From contig VWZW01006268.1 of assembly GCA_013397115.1 (NCBI GenBank), positions 62,001 to 126,000 on the forward strand: a stretch of 64,000 nucleotides of DNA, given 5' to 3'. The position numbers were made by a program, and so were the translations under genes. Source of the stretch: Edolisoma coerulescens (Eukaryota; Chordata; Aves; Passeriformes; Campephagidae). Below are positions 46,150 through 59,300 of this stretch, piece by piece. The number at the start of each line of letters is the position of its first letter. The first letter of the stretch is position 1. The notes below the pieces were generated by a model. The model did not search any database. It was not told the origin of the DNA and saw nothing but the letters and a program-made list of their open reading frames with translations.

Positions 46150-47610
46150 GGATATCCTTGCCTAGCTCCAGCCAGGGGGAAAACAGCTTATTACGGATGC
46201 CAGAAGCTTTCAGGGAAGTACCAGGACAGCATGTTAAATACATTTTTGAGGATCCTGTAAGGGCAGGAGGGACAAGGCAGACAGACCCACAGTACCTTGT
46301 CTTGCTTTGGGAAACCATGAGCCTCCTGTATCTCTTAGTTCAGGAGTAAAGGGCTTGAAAGGACCCAAACTGAAGCCCTGCTTTGATTTGCATCCCAAAC
46401 AAACACCGCCTGTTTTACCTCTCAAAGCTCTCATGCGCTTCCACAACATTTTTTTACCAGCTCTGCCCAGAAGAAAGCAGTCCCTGCCTGGATTAGAACT
46501 ATTTAATCTAGTTGGTTTTACTCTGCTTGGTAAATCCCTCTGAACATCATCCTAAAGGGGCACAATTCCTGCACTTTTTTTTGAGAACACTTAATTTTGA
46601 GGTGTCTCAGCAACAGTCTGCGACACCGTGAGAGAGAAGAGGGAACTAAGAGTGCCACTGTTGCTCATAAGGAAAACACAAATTGTTCCTCCCAGCAGCA
46701 GAAGCAGCACCAATAACAGTGATATTTTCCTCCAGAATTTTTAACTCTCTGGGGTTGCTTTGGCCAGTGGTCACAGCACAGGGCAAAAGCAACTGAGATG
46801 ATGCTCCACCAAGTGACACCTGGGAAGGAGCAGCCTCAGCAAAGTCATTTCATGGGATGGGGACAGCCCTGCAGTGCTCAGCCTTAAGAAAGGATGGCTG
46901 TGGATCCCACCACGCTGACTTCTCCATAGTCAGAAATACCCTGAAGCACCAGGAGCTGCCTGTGCTCAGCAGTCCCTCCTGCCCTCTTGTTCAGGTGACC
47001 TCGGATCCACAGTCCCCACCAGCCTGCAAAAGCCTCCTAGTTTAAGAAAAAAAATTCTGCTAGAGTTTCTAAGATGAACTTTTTATAGCACTGATCTCCC
47101 CAACAGCCCTGTAATGACACACTGCAATGGCATGAATTATTGAGCAATGAGGATAAGCCGAGCTGCAGCAGTGCTGGCAGAGTCTCCCAGCGTGGGCTGA
47201 CTTTTGCTCCTTTGATCTCTTGGGCAGATCAGCAGCAGCTCAGCATCCCCCATCTTTTTTCACATGCCAGGCTCTTTTTTTCAGCTGCAGCCCCACTTTT
47301 GGCATAAATAGGGAGATGAGAAACTAAGGCACAGCTTTGGTGGGGTAGAGAAAAGCCCAGCCCTATGAGCCCGTAAGCTCTGCCCACAACCTACTTGCAT
47401 AAATGAGGTCAGAAGAAAAATTAAATTTTCCGAGCAGCAAAGCTGGAACACTTTTATTTGAAACCCTCACTAGGAGGGGAAATCGTGGGTGCTGTGTGGG
47501 GGTGGGAACAGCACAGGGTGGGATCCTGGCTGCCTGCTGGGCTCCACGTCTCCTGCCCTCACTTCTTTTGGAAGAGAAACCCACACTTCACACCCCAAAG
47601 CCTTTACACA
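46150..47610. other. Intergenic region between convergent FAT2 and SLC36A1
   Basis: About 1.5 kb between the likely 3' ends of the two genes. No gene, repeat or RNA is recognised. Confidence 0.6.
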
Positions 47611-47626
47611 TAAAAAATAGATCATA

Positions 47627-47632
47627 TTTATT
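47627..47632 (-). terminator. SLC36A1: Candidate SLC36A1 polyadenylation signal
   Basis: TTTATT on the plus strand is AATAAA on the minus strand, in an AT-rich patch 2.5 kb downstream of the SLC36A1 stop. A second candidate is TTTAAT near 47934 (ATTAAA on minus). No stronger signal lies closer to the stop, so a long 3' UTR is likely. Confidence 0.4.
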
Positions 47633-50113
47633 GATTAAAGTAAGATACATGATTCAGGTGCAGCAGCAGCCCTCCCACTGGGCAGCACCCGTGCTGTACA
47701 CTGACAATATCCATAGGCACAAGACATGGACGTGACCATTGCTATATTTACACAGACAAGTTTCTTGGTTACTGAGCAGCCTACAATATACAAGTGTCAA
47801 GTTTTCGTGTCCATCGGGTCCTGCGCCAGCTCCCCCTGGCTCAGCAGAGCCCCTCACACCACGTGTGCCACCAGCACCCCATCTTCAAACACCCCTGCTC
47901 ACCCCAATAAAAGGGAAGAGCTGCAAAACCCATTTAATGCTTCTGTGATATCCCAGTCCCCTTGGAAATTAGGTCTTCACTGCTGCTGCAAAGTGAGTTT
48001 GGATGCCAAGAGCCTCATCAGCAAACCCACTGATGCCCAGTGCCAGGCTGGGGACGTGCCTTGGCACACAGCTGTCCCTAAAATGTGGCCAGCCTTCTTA
48101 GAGTGCACTACTAGCAGGGCAAGGGGAAGCATCAGACATCCCCTGCTCCTCACAGCACTCCCTCCTCTGCTGAGAGTGACAATTCTGACTCAAACCCAAC
48201 CCCAAGGGCCACGCTGGGGTCAGTACACAGAGATGGACATGAATATTGCACTTCTCCCGCTCGTGTCATGCCCTGGAGCCCCTTCCCAGCCCTGGGTGAT
48301 TCCTCTCTATCCCCATGGTGCCCTCCAGAGGGAGGATTTGAGTTAAAGCTTTGCTCTGCTCCTGACCAAGCAATGCTGGTCATGCCAAAACCTTTCCCAG
48401 CACAGCCTTGGAGGAGACGAGGTGAACCCCAAGAGATGCAGGGAGCAGGTGAGGGGCTGGAAAGGGGCAGTGACGTGGCAGAGACCCACCCCACACCTGG
48501 CCACGTACTGGCACAGGGCACCCAGAACTGCCAGCAGAGGGGACACAGTGCAGACACAAGCACCACCCAGGGAGAGGCAGGCTGCAGGGATGCTGCTCCA
48601 CACAGCCTTCTCCTCCCAGAATCCGGCCAAACACCGAAAATAACCACAAACCTCTCCCTCCACCAAAAGACAGGAACGCAGCCCACTGGTGCTGTACTCA
48701 CCCTCCTTTCCCACCACCAGCAGCCTTTGCCCACCCCCAGGGAGACACGGCTGCAGTGGGATGAGGGATGAAGGCTCTCCACAGAGAGATGGCATTTGGG
48801 AGATGCTGCGTTAGCAGGCAGGAGTTCGGCCTATCCTGTGGAGGATGCATTTGCTCCCTTGTCTTAAAAAAAGTAGAAATCCAGCAGAAAGGCAAGGAAA
48901 CTCTCTAGGGAGGAAGCTGGGTTCTCAGAGGAAGGAAAGCAGCAGCGCCGTGGGACCGTCCCCGCCAGGCATGCACCAGCCACGACAAAAGAAGCAACAG
49001 GAGCACAGGGAGAAGTGCTAGGGAGCTCCATCCTACAGGAGGAGAGGAGCTGGGCAGAGGCAGAGGATGCAGAGGAAGTGGAACCAGGAGAGAAAGGGTT
49101 AAAAAAGGAAATATTATGGAGTTTTTGTGTGTGATTTGACATTCAGTATCGGCCTGCAGACGCAGGCGGAGCGTGCCGGGGCCAGCTCAGGCACTGTAAA
49201 CAAGGTGATGTATTCTTGTGGCGTGTGAGCAGCTCGTGGTGACCCCCGGGGACACCCCATCCCACCCAAAGGGGACCAGCTCACCCCCCGTTATGGCAGA
49301 GCCTGTTTGCTCCCCACACGCCTCGGTTCTGTAAAGCTTCTGAAAGCCAAGCACTGGGTTGTGCACCGGATGGGGATAAATGAATGAAACTACACTACTG
49401 AAAGTGTGGGCCAGGGCTCAGCAAACCCTCCCAGGCCAGGGAGGTGCCGTGCCCAGTGCCCAGCTCCAGGGCCTGTTCAGACTTCCTGCTCAAGGTAGCT
49501 GGAAACAGAGCTGGAGCACTGCAGGAGCCAAAGCTCATGGCTGGAGATCCCACTGAGAGAGAGCTGTGGGCCCTGCAATGCTCCACACCTCAGGCTCTGC
49601 CCACCCTCCCCAGGAGGCCGGGGTGAGGAGGCAGCTCCATGCTCTCTAACCTGAGCTGAGGTTTGTCTGTTGCTGTAAAAATAAAGTGCTCAGGGAAAAA
49701 AAAAAAAAAACATAAAAAAATCAAACTGGCACAAAAAAGAGTAGTCCCTGTTCCCTGCCCTGACTGAAAGGACAGGGGAAATATGGAAAGGTTGGGATTT
49801 AAAAAAATAAAATAAAATCAAATCTACATCCCTGGGATTCCTCACCTCTCAAAGTGACTATTTACAGAGGGGCTGTTTTGCTCTACCACCTGCCCTAAGA
49901 GCCCCCAGGGAAGGCACTGCCCCAGCCCGGATCCCACCTTCCAGACGGAGCCCAGGGCAGGATCCTGCTGCAGCCGGGCAGCCCCGTCCTCTCCCAGAGC
50001 AAACCCGCCACGCTTCCCAGGAGGAGAGGGGAGGCCGTTCCCAGTAGAGCAGTTCCCGGTGTCCGTGCACCCCCAGCTCGGCATCCGGAGGGGCCGGCGG
50101 GGCGGGGGGACAG
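47633..50113 (-). other. SLC36A1: Probable SLC36A1 3' UTR
   Basis: Assigned because no minus-strand AATAAA is visible between the stop codon (50114-50116) and 47632. It is GC-rich, with many short open frames but none protein-like. It contains a plus-strand AATAAA plus A-tract (49680-49710) that looks like the end of an inserted mRNA copy. Confidence 0.4.
49680..49710 (+). repeat. AATAAA followed by an A-tract: possible retroposed mRNA end
   Basis: AATAAA at 49680-49685, then ten bases (GTGCTCAGGG), then fifteen A. This spacing is what a reverse-transcribed polyadenylated RNA leaves behind. I cannot identify the source gene in the preceding bases or find a clear target duplication. Confidence 0.45.
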
Positions 50114-50382
50114 TCACTGCACCAGGACAGTGGTGGCGTTCACCACGGTGGCCGCGGGCGCCACCAGCTCCACCAGCGCCTCGTACGTGCCCACCACGAA
50201 GCCCACGAAGCCGAAGAGGCTGATGGCGATGTCCTTGGCAATGACGAGGGGGTGCATGCCCTCGGAGTAGTAGGTGGCGATCTCCAGCAGCGGGGGGAAG
50301 ATGAGAGCCAGGGCGCTGCTGCTGACGGAGCCCACCAGGGAGATGACGAGGTCCAGGCGCGGGATGAGGATGGCCAGCACGC
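50114..50382 (-). CDS. SLC36A1: SLC36A1 last exon: final membrane helices and stop
   Basis: On the minus strand it follows CCTTCTGCAG and reads (C)VLAILIPRLDLVISLVGSV, then SSSALALIFPPLLEIATYYSEG and GFVGFVVGTYEALVELV, ending in TGA at 50116-50114. The core is nearly identical to human PAT1, while the last 15 residues diverge but keep a sequon (NAT) near the human one. The first codon is split with the previous exon (T|GC). Confidence 0.95.
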
Positions 50383-53300
50383 CTGCAGAAGGAACGGACA
50401 CGGCATCAGTGCTGCCACCTCCCAGACAGCAGAGACGCTCCTCCCTGTGTCAAAGCAAGCAAAACCCCAGCCCGGGATGCCACTGCCTGAGTCACACCTC
50501 TGCCCTCCTCCTTGACACAAGATGAGGCTGCGTGTTTTTCCGGCAACTCCTCCCCAAGAAGCAATTAAGCCGTTGAATTAACAACCCTTTTTGTCGCCCT
50601 GGGCGCCACCGGAGCGAGCTCCAGGGCTGAGCAGGATGGGTGCCGCTGGCTGCCAGCATTCCCGATCCCCCTGTGCGAGCCAGCACTCCTGCTCCCCACA
50701 CCTGGGGAGCCATAAAGCCTCAGAAACCCCATAAAAGCAGGAGATGGGAAGAAAAAGGCATCTCCCCCCACCCCAAATCAATCCGTGTGGTTTGCATGTG
50801 TTTAGAGCTGCTCCAGCAGCAGCACGCCCACGGCACAGCCCGGGGGAGAACATTTGTTAGGTGAAAACTGCAGCCAAGGAAAATCCCCCTGGGACACTCC
50901 TGACAGCTTGAGCTTAGCAGTGTGAGCTCCGGGATATTCCTGCTCCCCCTCCTCCTGCACTGTGCCAGGAGAGGACAGAGGGATGTCACCACAGCTCTGC
51001 AAGCAAAGCAGACTTCAGTGCTTAACCAGTGACCAAGAGAAATAAATTGGTTTATTGCTTTGAAAGCTCTGCTTGGAAACAGGAGACACCTAGAACCACG
51101 GCAGGTGCAGCCTCTGTGGAGAAGGGACATCTCAGGGCTCCTTATTGGAGGGATTTGTTCTCTCCCTGGCTATCAGCTACAGGCAAGAGAGGCTGCTGGA
51201 GCCTCCCTGAGCCAAAGATCATCCACGGAACTGGAGGAGAAGGAAGGCTTGGGAGATTGACTGTGCCGCCACTGCAGCACTGCTGTCATCTGGATAAGCC
51301 TGGAGATAAACCATCCCTTCACCAAGGGAAACAGCAACAAAGGTCCTGAGCCAGTTTATCCTGGTGCTCAGCCCTGCACAGAGCCAAAGGAGTGCTCTGG
51401 CAGGTCTCTGCTGCAAGCAGCATCCCTGCTCCAGCAGCCTCTGAGGAGAGCAGAGCAGCTCCCCTCCAAGAGCATCCTCAGCCCACCCCACACTGCTCTT
51501 TGGACTCAAAAGTAAACAAAATTATTAACTCCCCTCTAAAACAAGCAGATTTGAAGCACCAGCTGCAGTCCTCAGCCTACGGGGAAACGGTCTGATTTCT
51601 GCAGGTATTAATTCAAAGTGGTTTTAAGTGTGCTGGTTTTGAAGTCTAAGCTTGAAAGACACCCATACACCAGATTGCATCCTCTCATTGGGAGCCAAAG
51701 CCCTGGTGGGGGCTTGTTGTGCGGCCACACAATCATCCAATGAATATTCATGCAACTCCCCTAATTGCTTTTCTCCTCGGCAGGAGCCACAGAGATTCCT
51801 TACGTGGAAGGGGGAGGGGAGGAGGTACAAAGGAACCAGCATCCTTCCACCAACACCTCTGCTGCCTCCCTACCCCCAAATAGGAGGGTACAGCCACTGC
51901 TGATGCCTAAAGCCATCCCGTCTCTCCAAGCCTTCACTCCCCTGGCTTGGCACAGCCCAACACCCTTCCAGGAGAGGCCCCAACCCCACAAGCAGGCTCC
52001 CAGTCCACCTACAGCACCAGGGTGGCCAGAGCACATCACCCAGCATGGCAGGATTTCATCGCTGCACACTCTGAGGACATGAAGGCTTCAGGAACTCAGC
52101 GCAGAGGAGATGGGCCTTGCCCACCTCTGTTAACGCAGCACTTCTGGCCCATCATTAGTGAGAGCCCAGAAACAGCAGCATCCTGCTCTCAGCCAGCTCC
52201 ACCACCCCTGAGTTAGCACCACGCTCCTCTCAAACCCAAACCAAAGCCAGCTGGGACGCGTGGCCAGGTCCCTGATGCTCAGCTGTGGTGCAACAGCAGC
52301 ATCAAGCCATGGAGCAAAGCTCCATTTCAGCAGAGACGCTGGGGAGCTCAGTCAAGCGTCTCAGCTGTGCTGACAACAGCAAGCATTTAGTCCTCAGGAA
52401 TCAAAGCCAGCCAAAATCAGATACCACCTGATTTGCTCCACACCTTTCCCAGAGGTCCACCAGGCTCGAGCCAGGAGCCTGTTCCACCAGAGCCTCACTA
52501 CAGGCACCACGCACCAGGAAGGGAAGGGACCCTGTAGGGCTGCTCCAGGCACACCTGCCTGGCAGCACACTCTGCACTGCAGCACACCAGGGCTCTGGTT
52601 CTGGGTCACCTACCCCTGTCAGCCTGTCTCCTGCTGTGCTCCTCGCTGCAATGAGTGCGTGGGCACAAGAACACCCCATCCCTTACGGTCAGTGACTCCT
52701 TTGCAGTCGTGTCCCCATCACACAGGCAAGAGGAGCCTGGCTGCCCACTGCCTACAGAAAACAGCCTCTGCTCTGGGCTGCCCTGGCACTGAACCCTGTG
52801 CTGGGTGTTTCATGCAAACCCTGGTGGGACTCGGATGTCCCACAAAATCGCCATCAGGGGAATCCCAGGCCGGAGGCTCCATGGGGATATGCCACTTCTA
52901 AACAAGGCAGTTTACTCCTCCCCCACTGAGAAGACTGGGCCCATACAGAGGGAGCAGAGGACCACAGCTGCTGCTCCTTGGAGGCCACCTTCACCCACTG
53001 GCTTGCATTAGCCAGGCCCAGGGACTGCCAGCTGTGAGGGCTTGAGCAGCAGGGCCAGAGGTGCTGGAGCAAGGGGTGAAGGCTCAGTGGGAAGGAGGTG
53101 CCACAGCCTCAAAGGGAAAGTCAAGACGAGGTGGTTTGTACTCACAGGTCACACAGACCAGGGCCACTCTGAGGAGCAGGTTGACCAGCAAGCCCCAGCG
53201 CTCCGACAGCCGGGCCACGAGGGGAGGGATGATGATCTCGGCAGGCACGTAGAACTGCACGGCGTAGGTGAAGAAAATCCCAAAGGAGAAGAGCAGCTTG

Positions 53301-56300
53301 ACAGCTTGGTACAGCCTGCAAAGGACAAGGACACAGTGAGACAGGCTCTTGCTCCAGCCCCTCCAACGTCAACAGCAGAAAGCAGAAGGGGAATGCTCTG
53401 CAAAGACTTCTGTGAGCCAGTGGTCTCCACTCCTGAACACTCTGTTAGAAAATAAGGGGTGATGCATTTAATTCACAAGGACCTTTCCTGAGCAAGAGAC
53501 AGCGAAGACATGTATCAGCTGCAGCCATGATCACACATTCCAGCTACTGCTTGGCTTCTGAGGACAGGGAAGAGGATGGCACTGCTGGGATAAGTCTGGG
53601 CTTCCATGCAAAGTAAACATCACAATGTTCCAAAAGCAAAGCGATAGGAACAGGCAACTCAGCCTCCTCCATCAAACAAAAAAGAGCAGCTATTTTTGGA
53701 ATGCTGCATAATACATGTTTGGGGGGAAGACAGTTAAAAGAGCAGTTTGGGCTGAGCAGAAGGAAGGCAGAGTGCCGACAGGCTGCGAACAGCACTTCAG
53801 GCTCACCTCAAGTCAGATCTCACCATGTCCCAGATCCTGCAGTGATACAGTGTGGCTGCAGGAGAGAGCCCACCACAGGTGACCAAAAGGCACCTCCCAG
53901 CCCCATCTCTGCCCTCAGCTTCCCAGCAGCAGAAAAAGCCTCTCCAAAAGAGAAGTAACACCTGGTTACCTCACATATGGTCCTAACCCTTTCCCAACTC
54001 AAGACATGTTAACCAAGCAGGAAACATGGGTCCTGCCCATTCCACTTGGGTAAATATGGGGTGGATCCAAGCTGAGGAATGTATCTGGCTCCTGCCTTCC
54101 CTCTATCTTTTTGGGCCTGTGCCCTTCTGTACGCTGGGTCTCAGCATCCACCTGCTATGACAGCCTCAAATCAGAGAAATCCAAGCATTCCCATGCAAGA
54201 CAACTTTGAACACTAGTGGCAGAGTCTGGCAGAGTCAGACATTTTCCCACAGACGGAGTTAGGGATCACCTAAGTGAATGGAATGTTACACAAGTCTATG
54301 GGACCAGACCAGATGTATTCAAGGTTGTGGCCAACAGGAGCCTGAAGCCACCTTATCATCTTCAAAAGAGCAGGGTGCTCAGGAGAGGTCCTGCTGCCTC
54401 GGGAGGGGAATAATATCCACCTTCAAGAAGGATGAGGGAAGCTACAGGCTAATCAGCCTCGCCTCAATCCCCAGAAGAGTATGGGTTAAGTTCTCCTGGC
54501 ATCCATTTCCAGGCACATACTGGACAGTGTGAACAGCAAGCAGGGATTTGCCAAGTGGCAGTCATGGAAATATCCTTATCAGTGACTTGGATGAGCTTTC
54601 AGTGACCCAGAGCACATTCTCAGCAAATTCCAAGCAAGATCAAATTGGAGGAAATGGCTGACACAGCTTGGAGCTACAACATGATGTCACAAGCAAAGCT
54701 CAAGTGCAAACACAAAATCCCACACATGGGAAGGGCTGGCGCCAGGAGAACAGGACCTGGGGGTCTTGGTGGGCAGCAGACTGAACATGAGCCGGTGGCA
54801 GGACCCTGCAGGGACTAAGGTCAATCCCAAACCAGGCTGTGTTAGCAAAAGCATAGCCAGGAGGTTAAGGATAGGGATTAAGGGATTACTTTCTTGTTTG
54901 GGGCTTGTGCATCTTGAGTATTGTGTCCAGTCCTGATACTCCCAGGACAGGACACTGACCTACCAGAGCAAGTTGAGTGCAGGCTACTAAAATGGTTGAG
55001 GCTGGAGCAGGATTTACAAAATGAGGCTGCAAGCCCTGGGCTCGTTCAGCGTGATGAGAAGGTTAAAAGGGGATGTTATTAATGTCTTCAGCTGCTTAAT
55101 AGGAGGGCACAGAGGAGACAGTAACAGGCTCTTCTTGGAGCTGCACAGCAGAAGAACCAGGTACAACAGGACAGAGCTGCACCTCCAAAGGATGGCTAAG
55201 GGCCAGAAGAAGGGCCTGGATTGGTGGGGAACCACCATCCTTACTGATACTCAACATTTAAGCTGGCCCTGCTATGAGTAGGTGAGAGGACCCAGTGGTC
55301 CCATGGTGTCCTCTCTAGCCTAAATCACCCTGAGGTTCCACCGGCAAACTGAACACAAAGTTATCTCCAGAGTCCAGAGTGCGCCCATGCAGCCACACGT
55401 GTGCACAGGAGCCTTGAGCCACCGACCCACGGCTGGCATATCTTATCATTGTATTCCCAAGAAAGTGATTCTATAAAAGCCATAAAGTGCTCCAGGGCAA
55501 TCCAAGATTAATAGCTGTTACTAAAAAAAAGTACAGAAGAAGGCTGTGTACCTGTCCTGCACAGGTCAGGAACCACAACAACAAGATCAAAGGGCATTTT
55601 AAATTCCAAGAAGAGGAAGAATTCAAGCATTACCCTTAATCTACGGAAAACACAGGCCCATGCAGGGCCTTGGAGAGGCACTCTGCCAACCACAGCAACG
55701 CCTGCTTCAGCCAGATTGCCATGCCAGGCCATCCCAAAAGGCTGCAAGAAGTGAAATACCCTCCTGGGACCATAAACTCTGTCATTACCTACCTTCAACT
55801 GGCCACATGCAACCCAACAGCTTCCCCCTCACCACAGCATTTCTTCACCCTTCAGAGGGTGCAGTGAGGCAACCCTTCCGAGGAGGCAAGGAGGGATTTC
55901 TGCACAGCAGCATACTACTTTGGACACTGTGGTTAGACCTGGGCACTGGGAACTGACACACTCCTCATTTGAGGAAGCTGTGGTTTCAGAGAAATGAGAC
56001 TGGAAAAGTCCTTAGTCACCCTGGAACACAACGATTCCCGAGACATTCACCAAATCTGCTCCAGAGACCTCCAGGCAATGGCTACAGCCAAGGAAGGCTG
56101 CAGCACCCTCCACCACAATCCTTGCCTTGTCTCCCAGGCTGCAGGCAAACCCCATGACTTCTCACCCACAGCCCTTATGACCAGCTCCTGCAGCCCAGCC
56201 TTTTACTGACAGGGAGAAAACCCATGGGCGAGGCAGGATGGACAAGACACTCACTTCAAGAGCAAGTCTTCACCCAGCATCCGTGGTTTAATGCACAGGA

Positions 56301-59300
56301 GCAGCAGTCAAGACTTTATCTCAACTGTCACAACCCTTACTTGAGATAAGCCATTTCCAAGTCCAGCATCCACTGAATGCTCTGCCAAGAGGCAACACGC
56401 ACAAACATCAAGGTGTCCTGCGTGCCGAGTGACAAGGACCACAGCACACCTTCCCTGCAGGAGCCCTGCCATGTGCCCAGGCTTCCCCAGGTGCTGCTTC
56501 CAAAGGGCTGTTCTCTTCTCACTATCCAAAAAACCCTATGGTTACTTTCAGAAAAGTAACTTCAGAATACTTCACTTTCAGAAAAGGGGTTTACTCTAAG
56601 AAAAGACAGAAGGCGTGGATATTCCTAGAAACATGCATTTGCACTCTTCTCTCTGTAGCCTAGCAGGTCACAGTAATCCCATCCTAAGGACCTGTTCTAA
56701 AGGAATGTCATTCTTCAGGGCAAACAGAGCTGAGAATTCCCTGCAGAAGCCCCTTTGCTACATTTCAGGTCAGCAGATGTCGTTGCAGGCTGTGGCATGC
56801 GGAGCCCAAACCTGGAAATGACCTGCTTTCCACCTTCAGGAGAAGTAGCAGCATCTCATCCCCTCCACACTGTACTTCAGTTTAGTGAGCAGAAGGGATT
56901 CACACCTCCTGTGCTTGGCACGGTGGGATTCAGACCTCCCTACAACACAGGCACATCTTTCCACCAGCCCCATCCCTCCTCAGGGAGAGCAGGGACCTGG
57001 CAGAGCTCCCAGCCCCTGCAGGGGACAACACAAGGCTCTCGGCAGGAGCAGGATCTTCTACCACACCAACACCAACATCCAGCAGTGCAGCCACTACACA
57101 GACCCAGCATGAATGAACATCCACACACTCAAACTGAAAAGAAACCCACACAGCAATAATTAAAGCAAAACCAGGCTCTATTTTTGTCAAATCTTTGCTG
57201 TCTCCAGAGTCCCAGCTGTGCAGCTCTACAAGGACAGCATGTAGAAGGCCCAGTGACTCAAAACTTGAGTCCTGCCCAAATTTACTCCAACAGTGAGACA
57301 GTGAGTCACACTGCATGGTGCTGGGTGCTACTAGCAGCAGAGAGGATGGGCTGGGGAGGAGGACAGGCACCCCCAGCTCCAGTTCTCACTCTGGTCTCTT
57401 GCAGGATTTCAAGCCAGCAGAGACCATCAAAGAGAACTGCTTGCATTTCTCCTGTGGAATGAATATGGGGCCATGACACTGAGCAGGCACCCATCCCTGG
57501 GACAGAGCAGCACACAGCTTGGGCAGCTGCTGCAGCAGCCACCAGCCCTGGCAAGAGGAGAAACAACCCCTCCAGGCACGCAGGCATGGGCTCAGGCCAC
57601 AGGGCTGCAGACAGCAACTGGAGCATCTCAAGAAGCTTCACCAGATGCCAGAGGACAGACAGGTCTGGGAGGCTGCTGCAGAGCTCAGCCCCCACGGAAG
57701 GAAGGGGTATCCTCATGGTACCAGTGCTCACAGGCAAAGCATTGGCTCAAGATGAGCCACATCCAGGCACAATGTGGAGCCCAGACGTGGGAGTTTGAGC
57801 TCCAGGGCTGCAAACAAGGAACACAACCCACACACGGAAATGCCACATCTCACTCCCTCTGGGAGCTCCCAACTTTGGATTAGTTTTTCATGTGCTACAT
57901 TTGAGGAAGAGAAGCAGGTTTTGCACAATTCAGTGATGTTCTGGTATGGCTGCACAGGGGTTGTGTTCAACATCTGCCAGCCAGAGCACTGCTGAGTGCC
58001 AAAAAGATGCCACAAGGCTCCAAAAAAAAGGCAGGAGCTGCACCTACCCAGGCAGGGACCAGCAGGGACCACGAGGGACCCCAATGAAGCAGCCTGAGCA
58101 CCAAGACCAGGCTCAGACACCGCAGCAACGAGCCTCTTCCAGCCTGTACATCAGACAACCTTTGTCTCACTCCTTGAAGTTTGGCAAATATGGCTATCCT
58201 CAAGCTCACCCAGATTAGTTCCCTTAAGGAGTCGCCTGCCAACCCCTCTCCCACCTCCCTGTCTGGGACCCCCCAGTCTTTCAACTCCCCACAGGGACTC
58301 ACCAGCAGTTGGGCAGGTTGAGTGTTATGCTGGCCTGAATGTCTGCCCCGAAGCGCAGGTACCCCAGGACACTCAGGCTGATGTACAGGATGGTGACAGT
58401 GGTCATCCCCACGTAGAGGATGACTGGGAACTGCCGGGGGTTCTTCATCTTGTTTTCCAGAGGCAGCACCTGGGAGAAGAGGAGGAGGAGGAGGAAGATG
58501 ACAAAGCAGCAGGTTACCCGTTCCTCTATACCCCTCAGCCTCAAAAAGCTGGAGGGGCAGCCCCATGGCCAAGCACAGCCCGCCATGCCAGAGGATGGGA
58601 TAGTCACACATGGAGCCTGGAAAATCCAGCTGAAAAAAAAAACTGTACTGGAGATCCTGCTTCTGTGCTCCCATTGGAGACCTTCAGGCTCGGCACAGGA
58701 AGTCTCCAACAGGTCACCATGAGCTTGCCTTAAGAATGGGACCTGCTCCCTGCCCTTGGCAGGAGCTGTGCCCAGTGCTGGGTCTTGGGGCAATGCCAAC
58801 CACCCCATACCTTGGGTGCATTACACTCTGCACTCCAAAACAGCACAGCCATGCCCACTATTTTACACTATCCTATTTTCCCCAGCAAATCCTGGAAAGA
58901 CCAAGACACACCCTCCTTTGCTACCAAGTGTGTCTGGACAGATTTCAACCAGGCAAGACAATAAAAAGAGGAAGGACAGGGGTAAATTTCTCACCTCTAT
59001 AATACTAACACTAAATATAAGCCTTCAGCAAACATTTTTATAGCTGTCCTTGGGTGGTGTTGATTTCAAGAAGAGACACAGTGGCAGATCTGATGAGGAG
59101 GCAGGACAGGAATAACTTTTATTTGCTTCTTCACCTCCCAGTCATGCGAGGAAGAGAGCATTTGTGCCTCAGTGCTGGCAAGAACCCCCTGCCCAGGGCA
59201 TAGCATTCAGTAAACACTCCTCCTGTAATGGATTTGGCCCTCTCCAGCCCTGTGTTTACACAGCCAGCTTATATTAAGAGATGAAAACATTTTCTTCTTC

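Larger units (their letters stand above)
45026..46150 (+). other. FAT2: FAT2 3' UTR
   Basis: Non-coding sequence after the FAT2 stop. It holds an A-tract (45662-45688) that could cause internal priming in cDNA libraries. It becomes T- and A-rich near 46030-46090, as UTR ends often do. Two polyadenylation signals are given separately. Confidence 0.65.
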
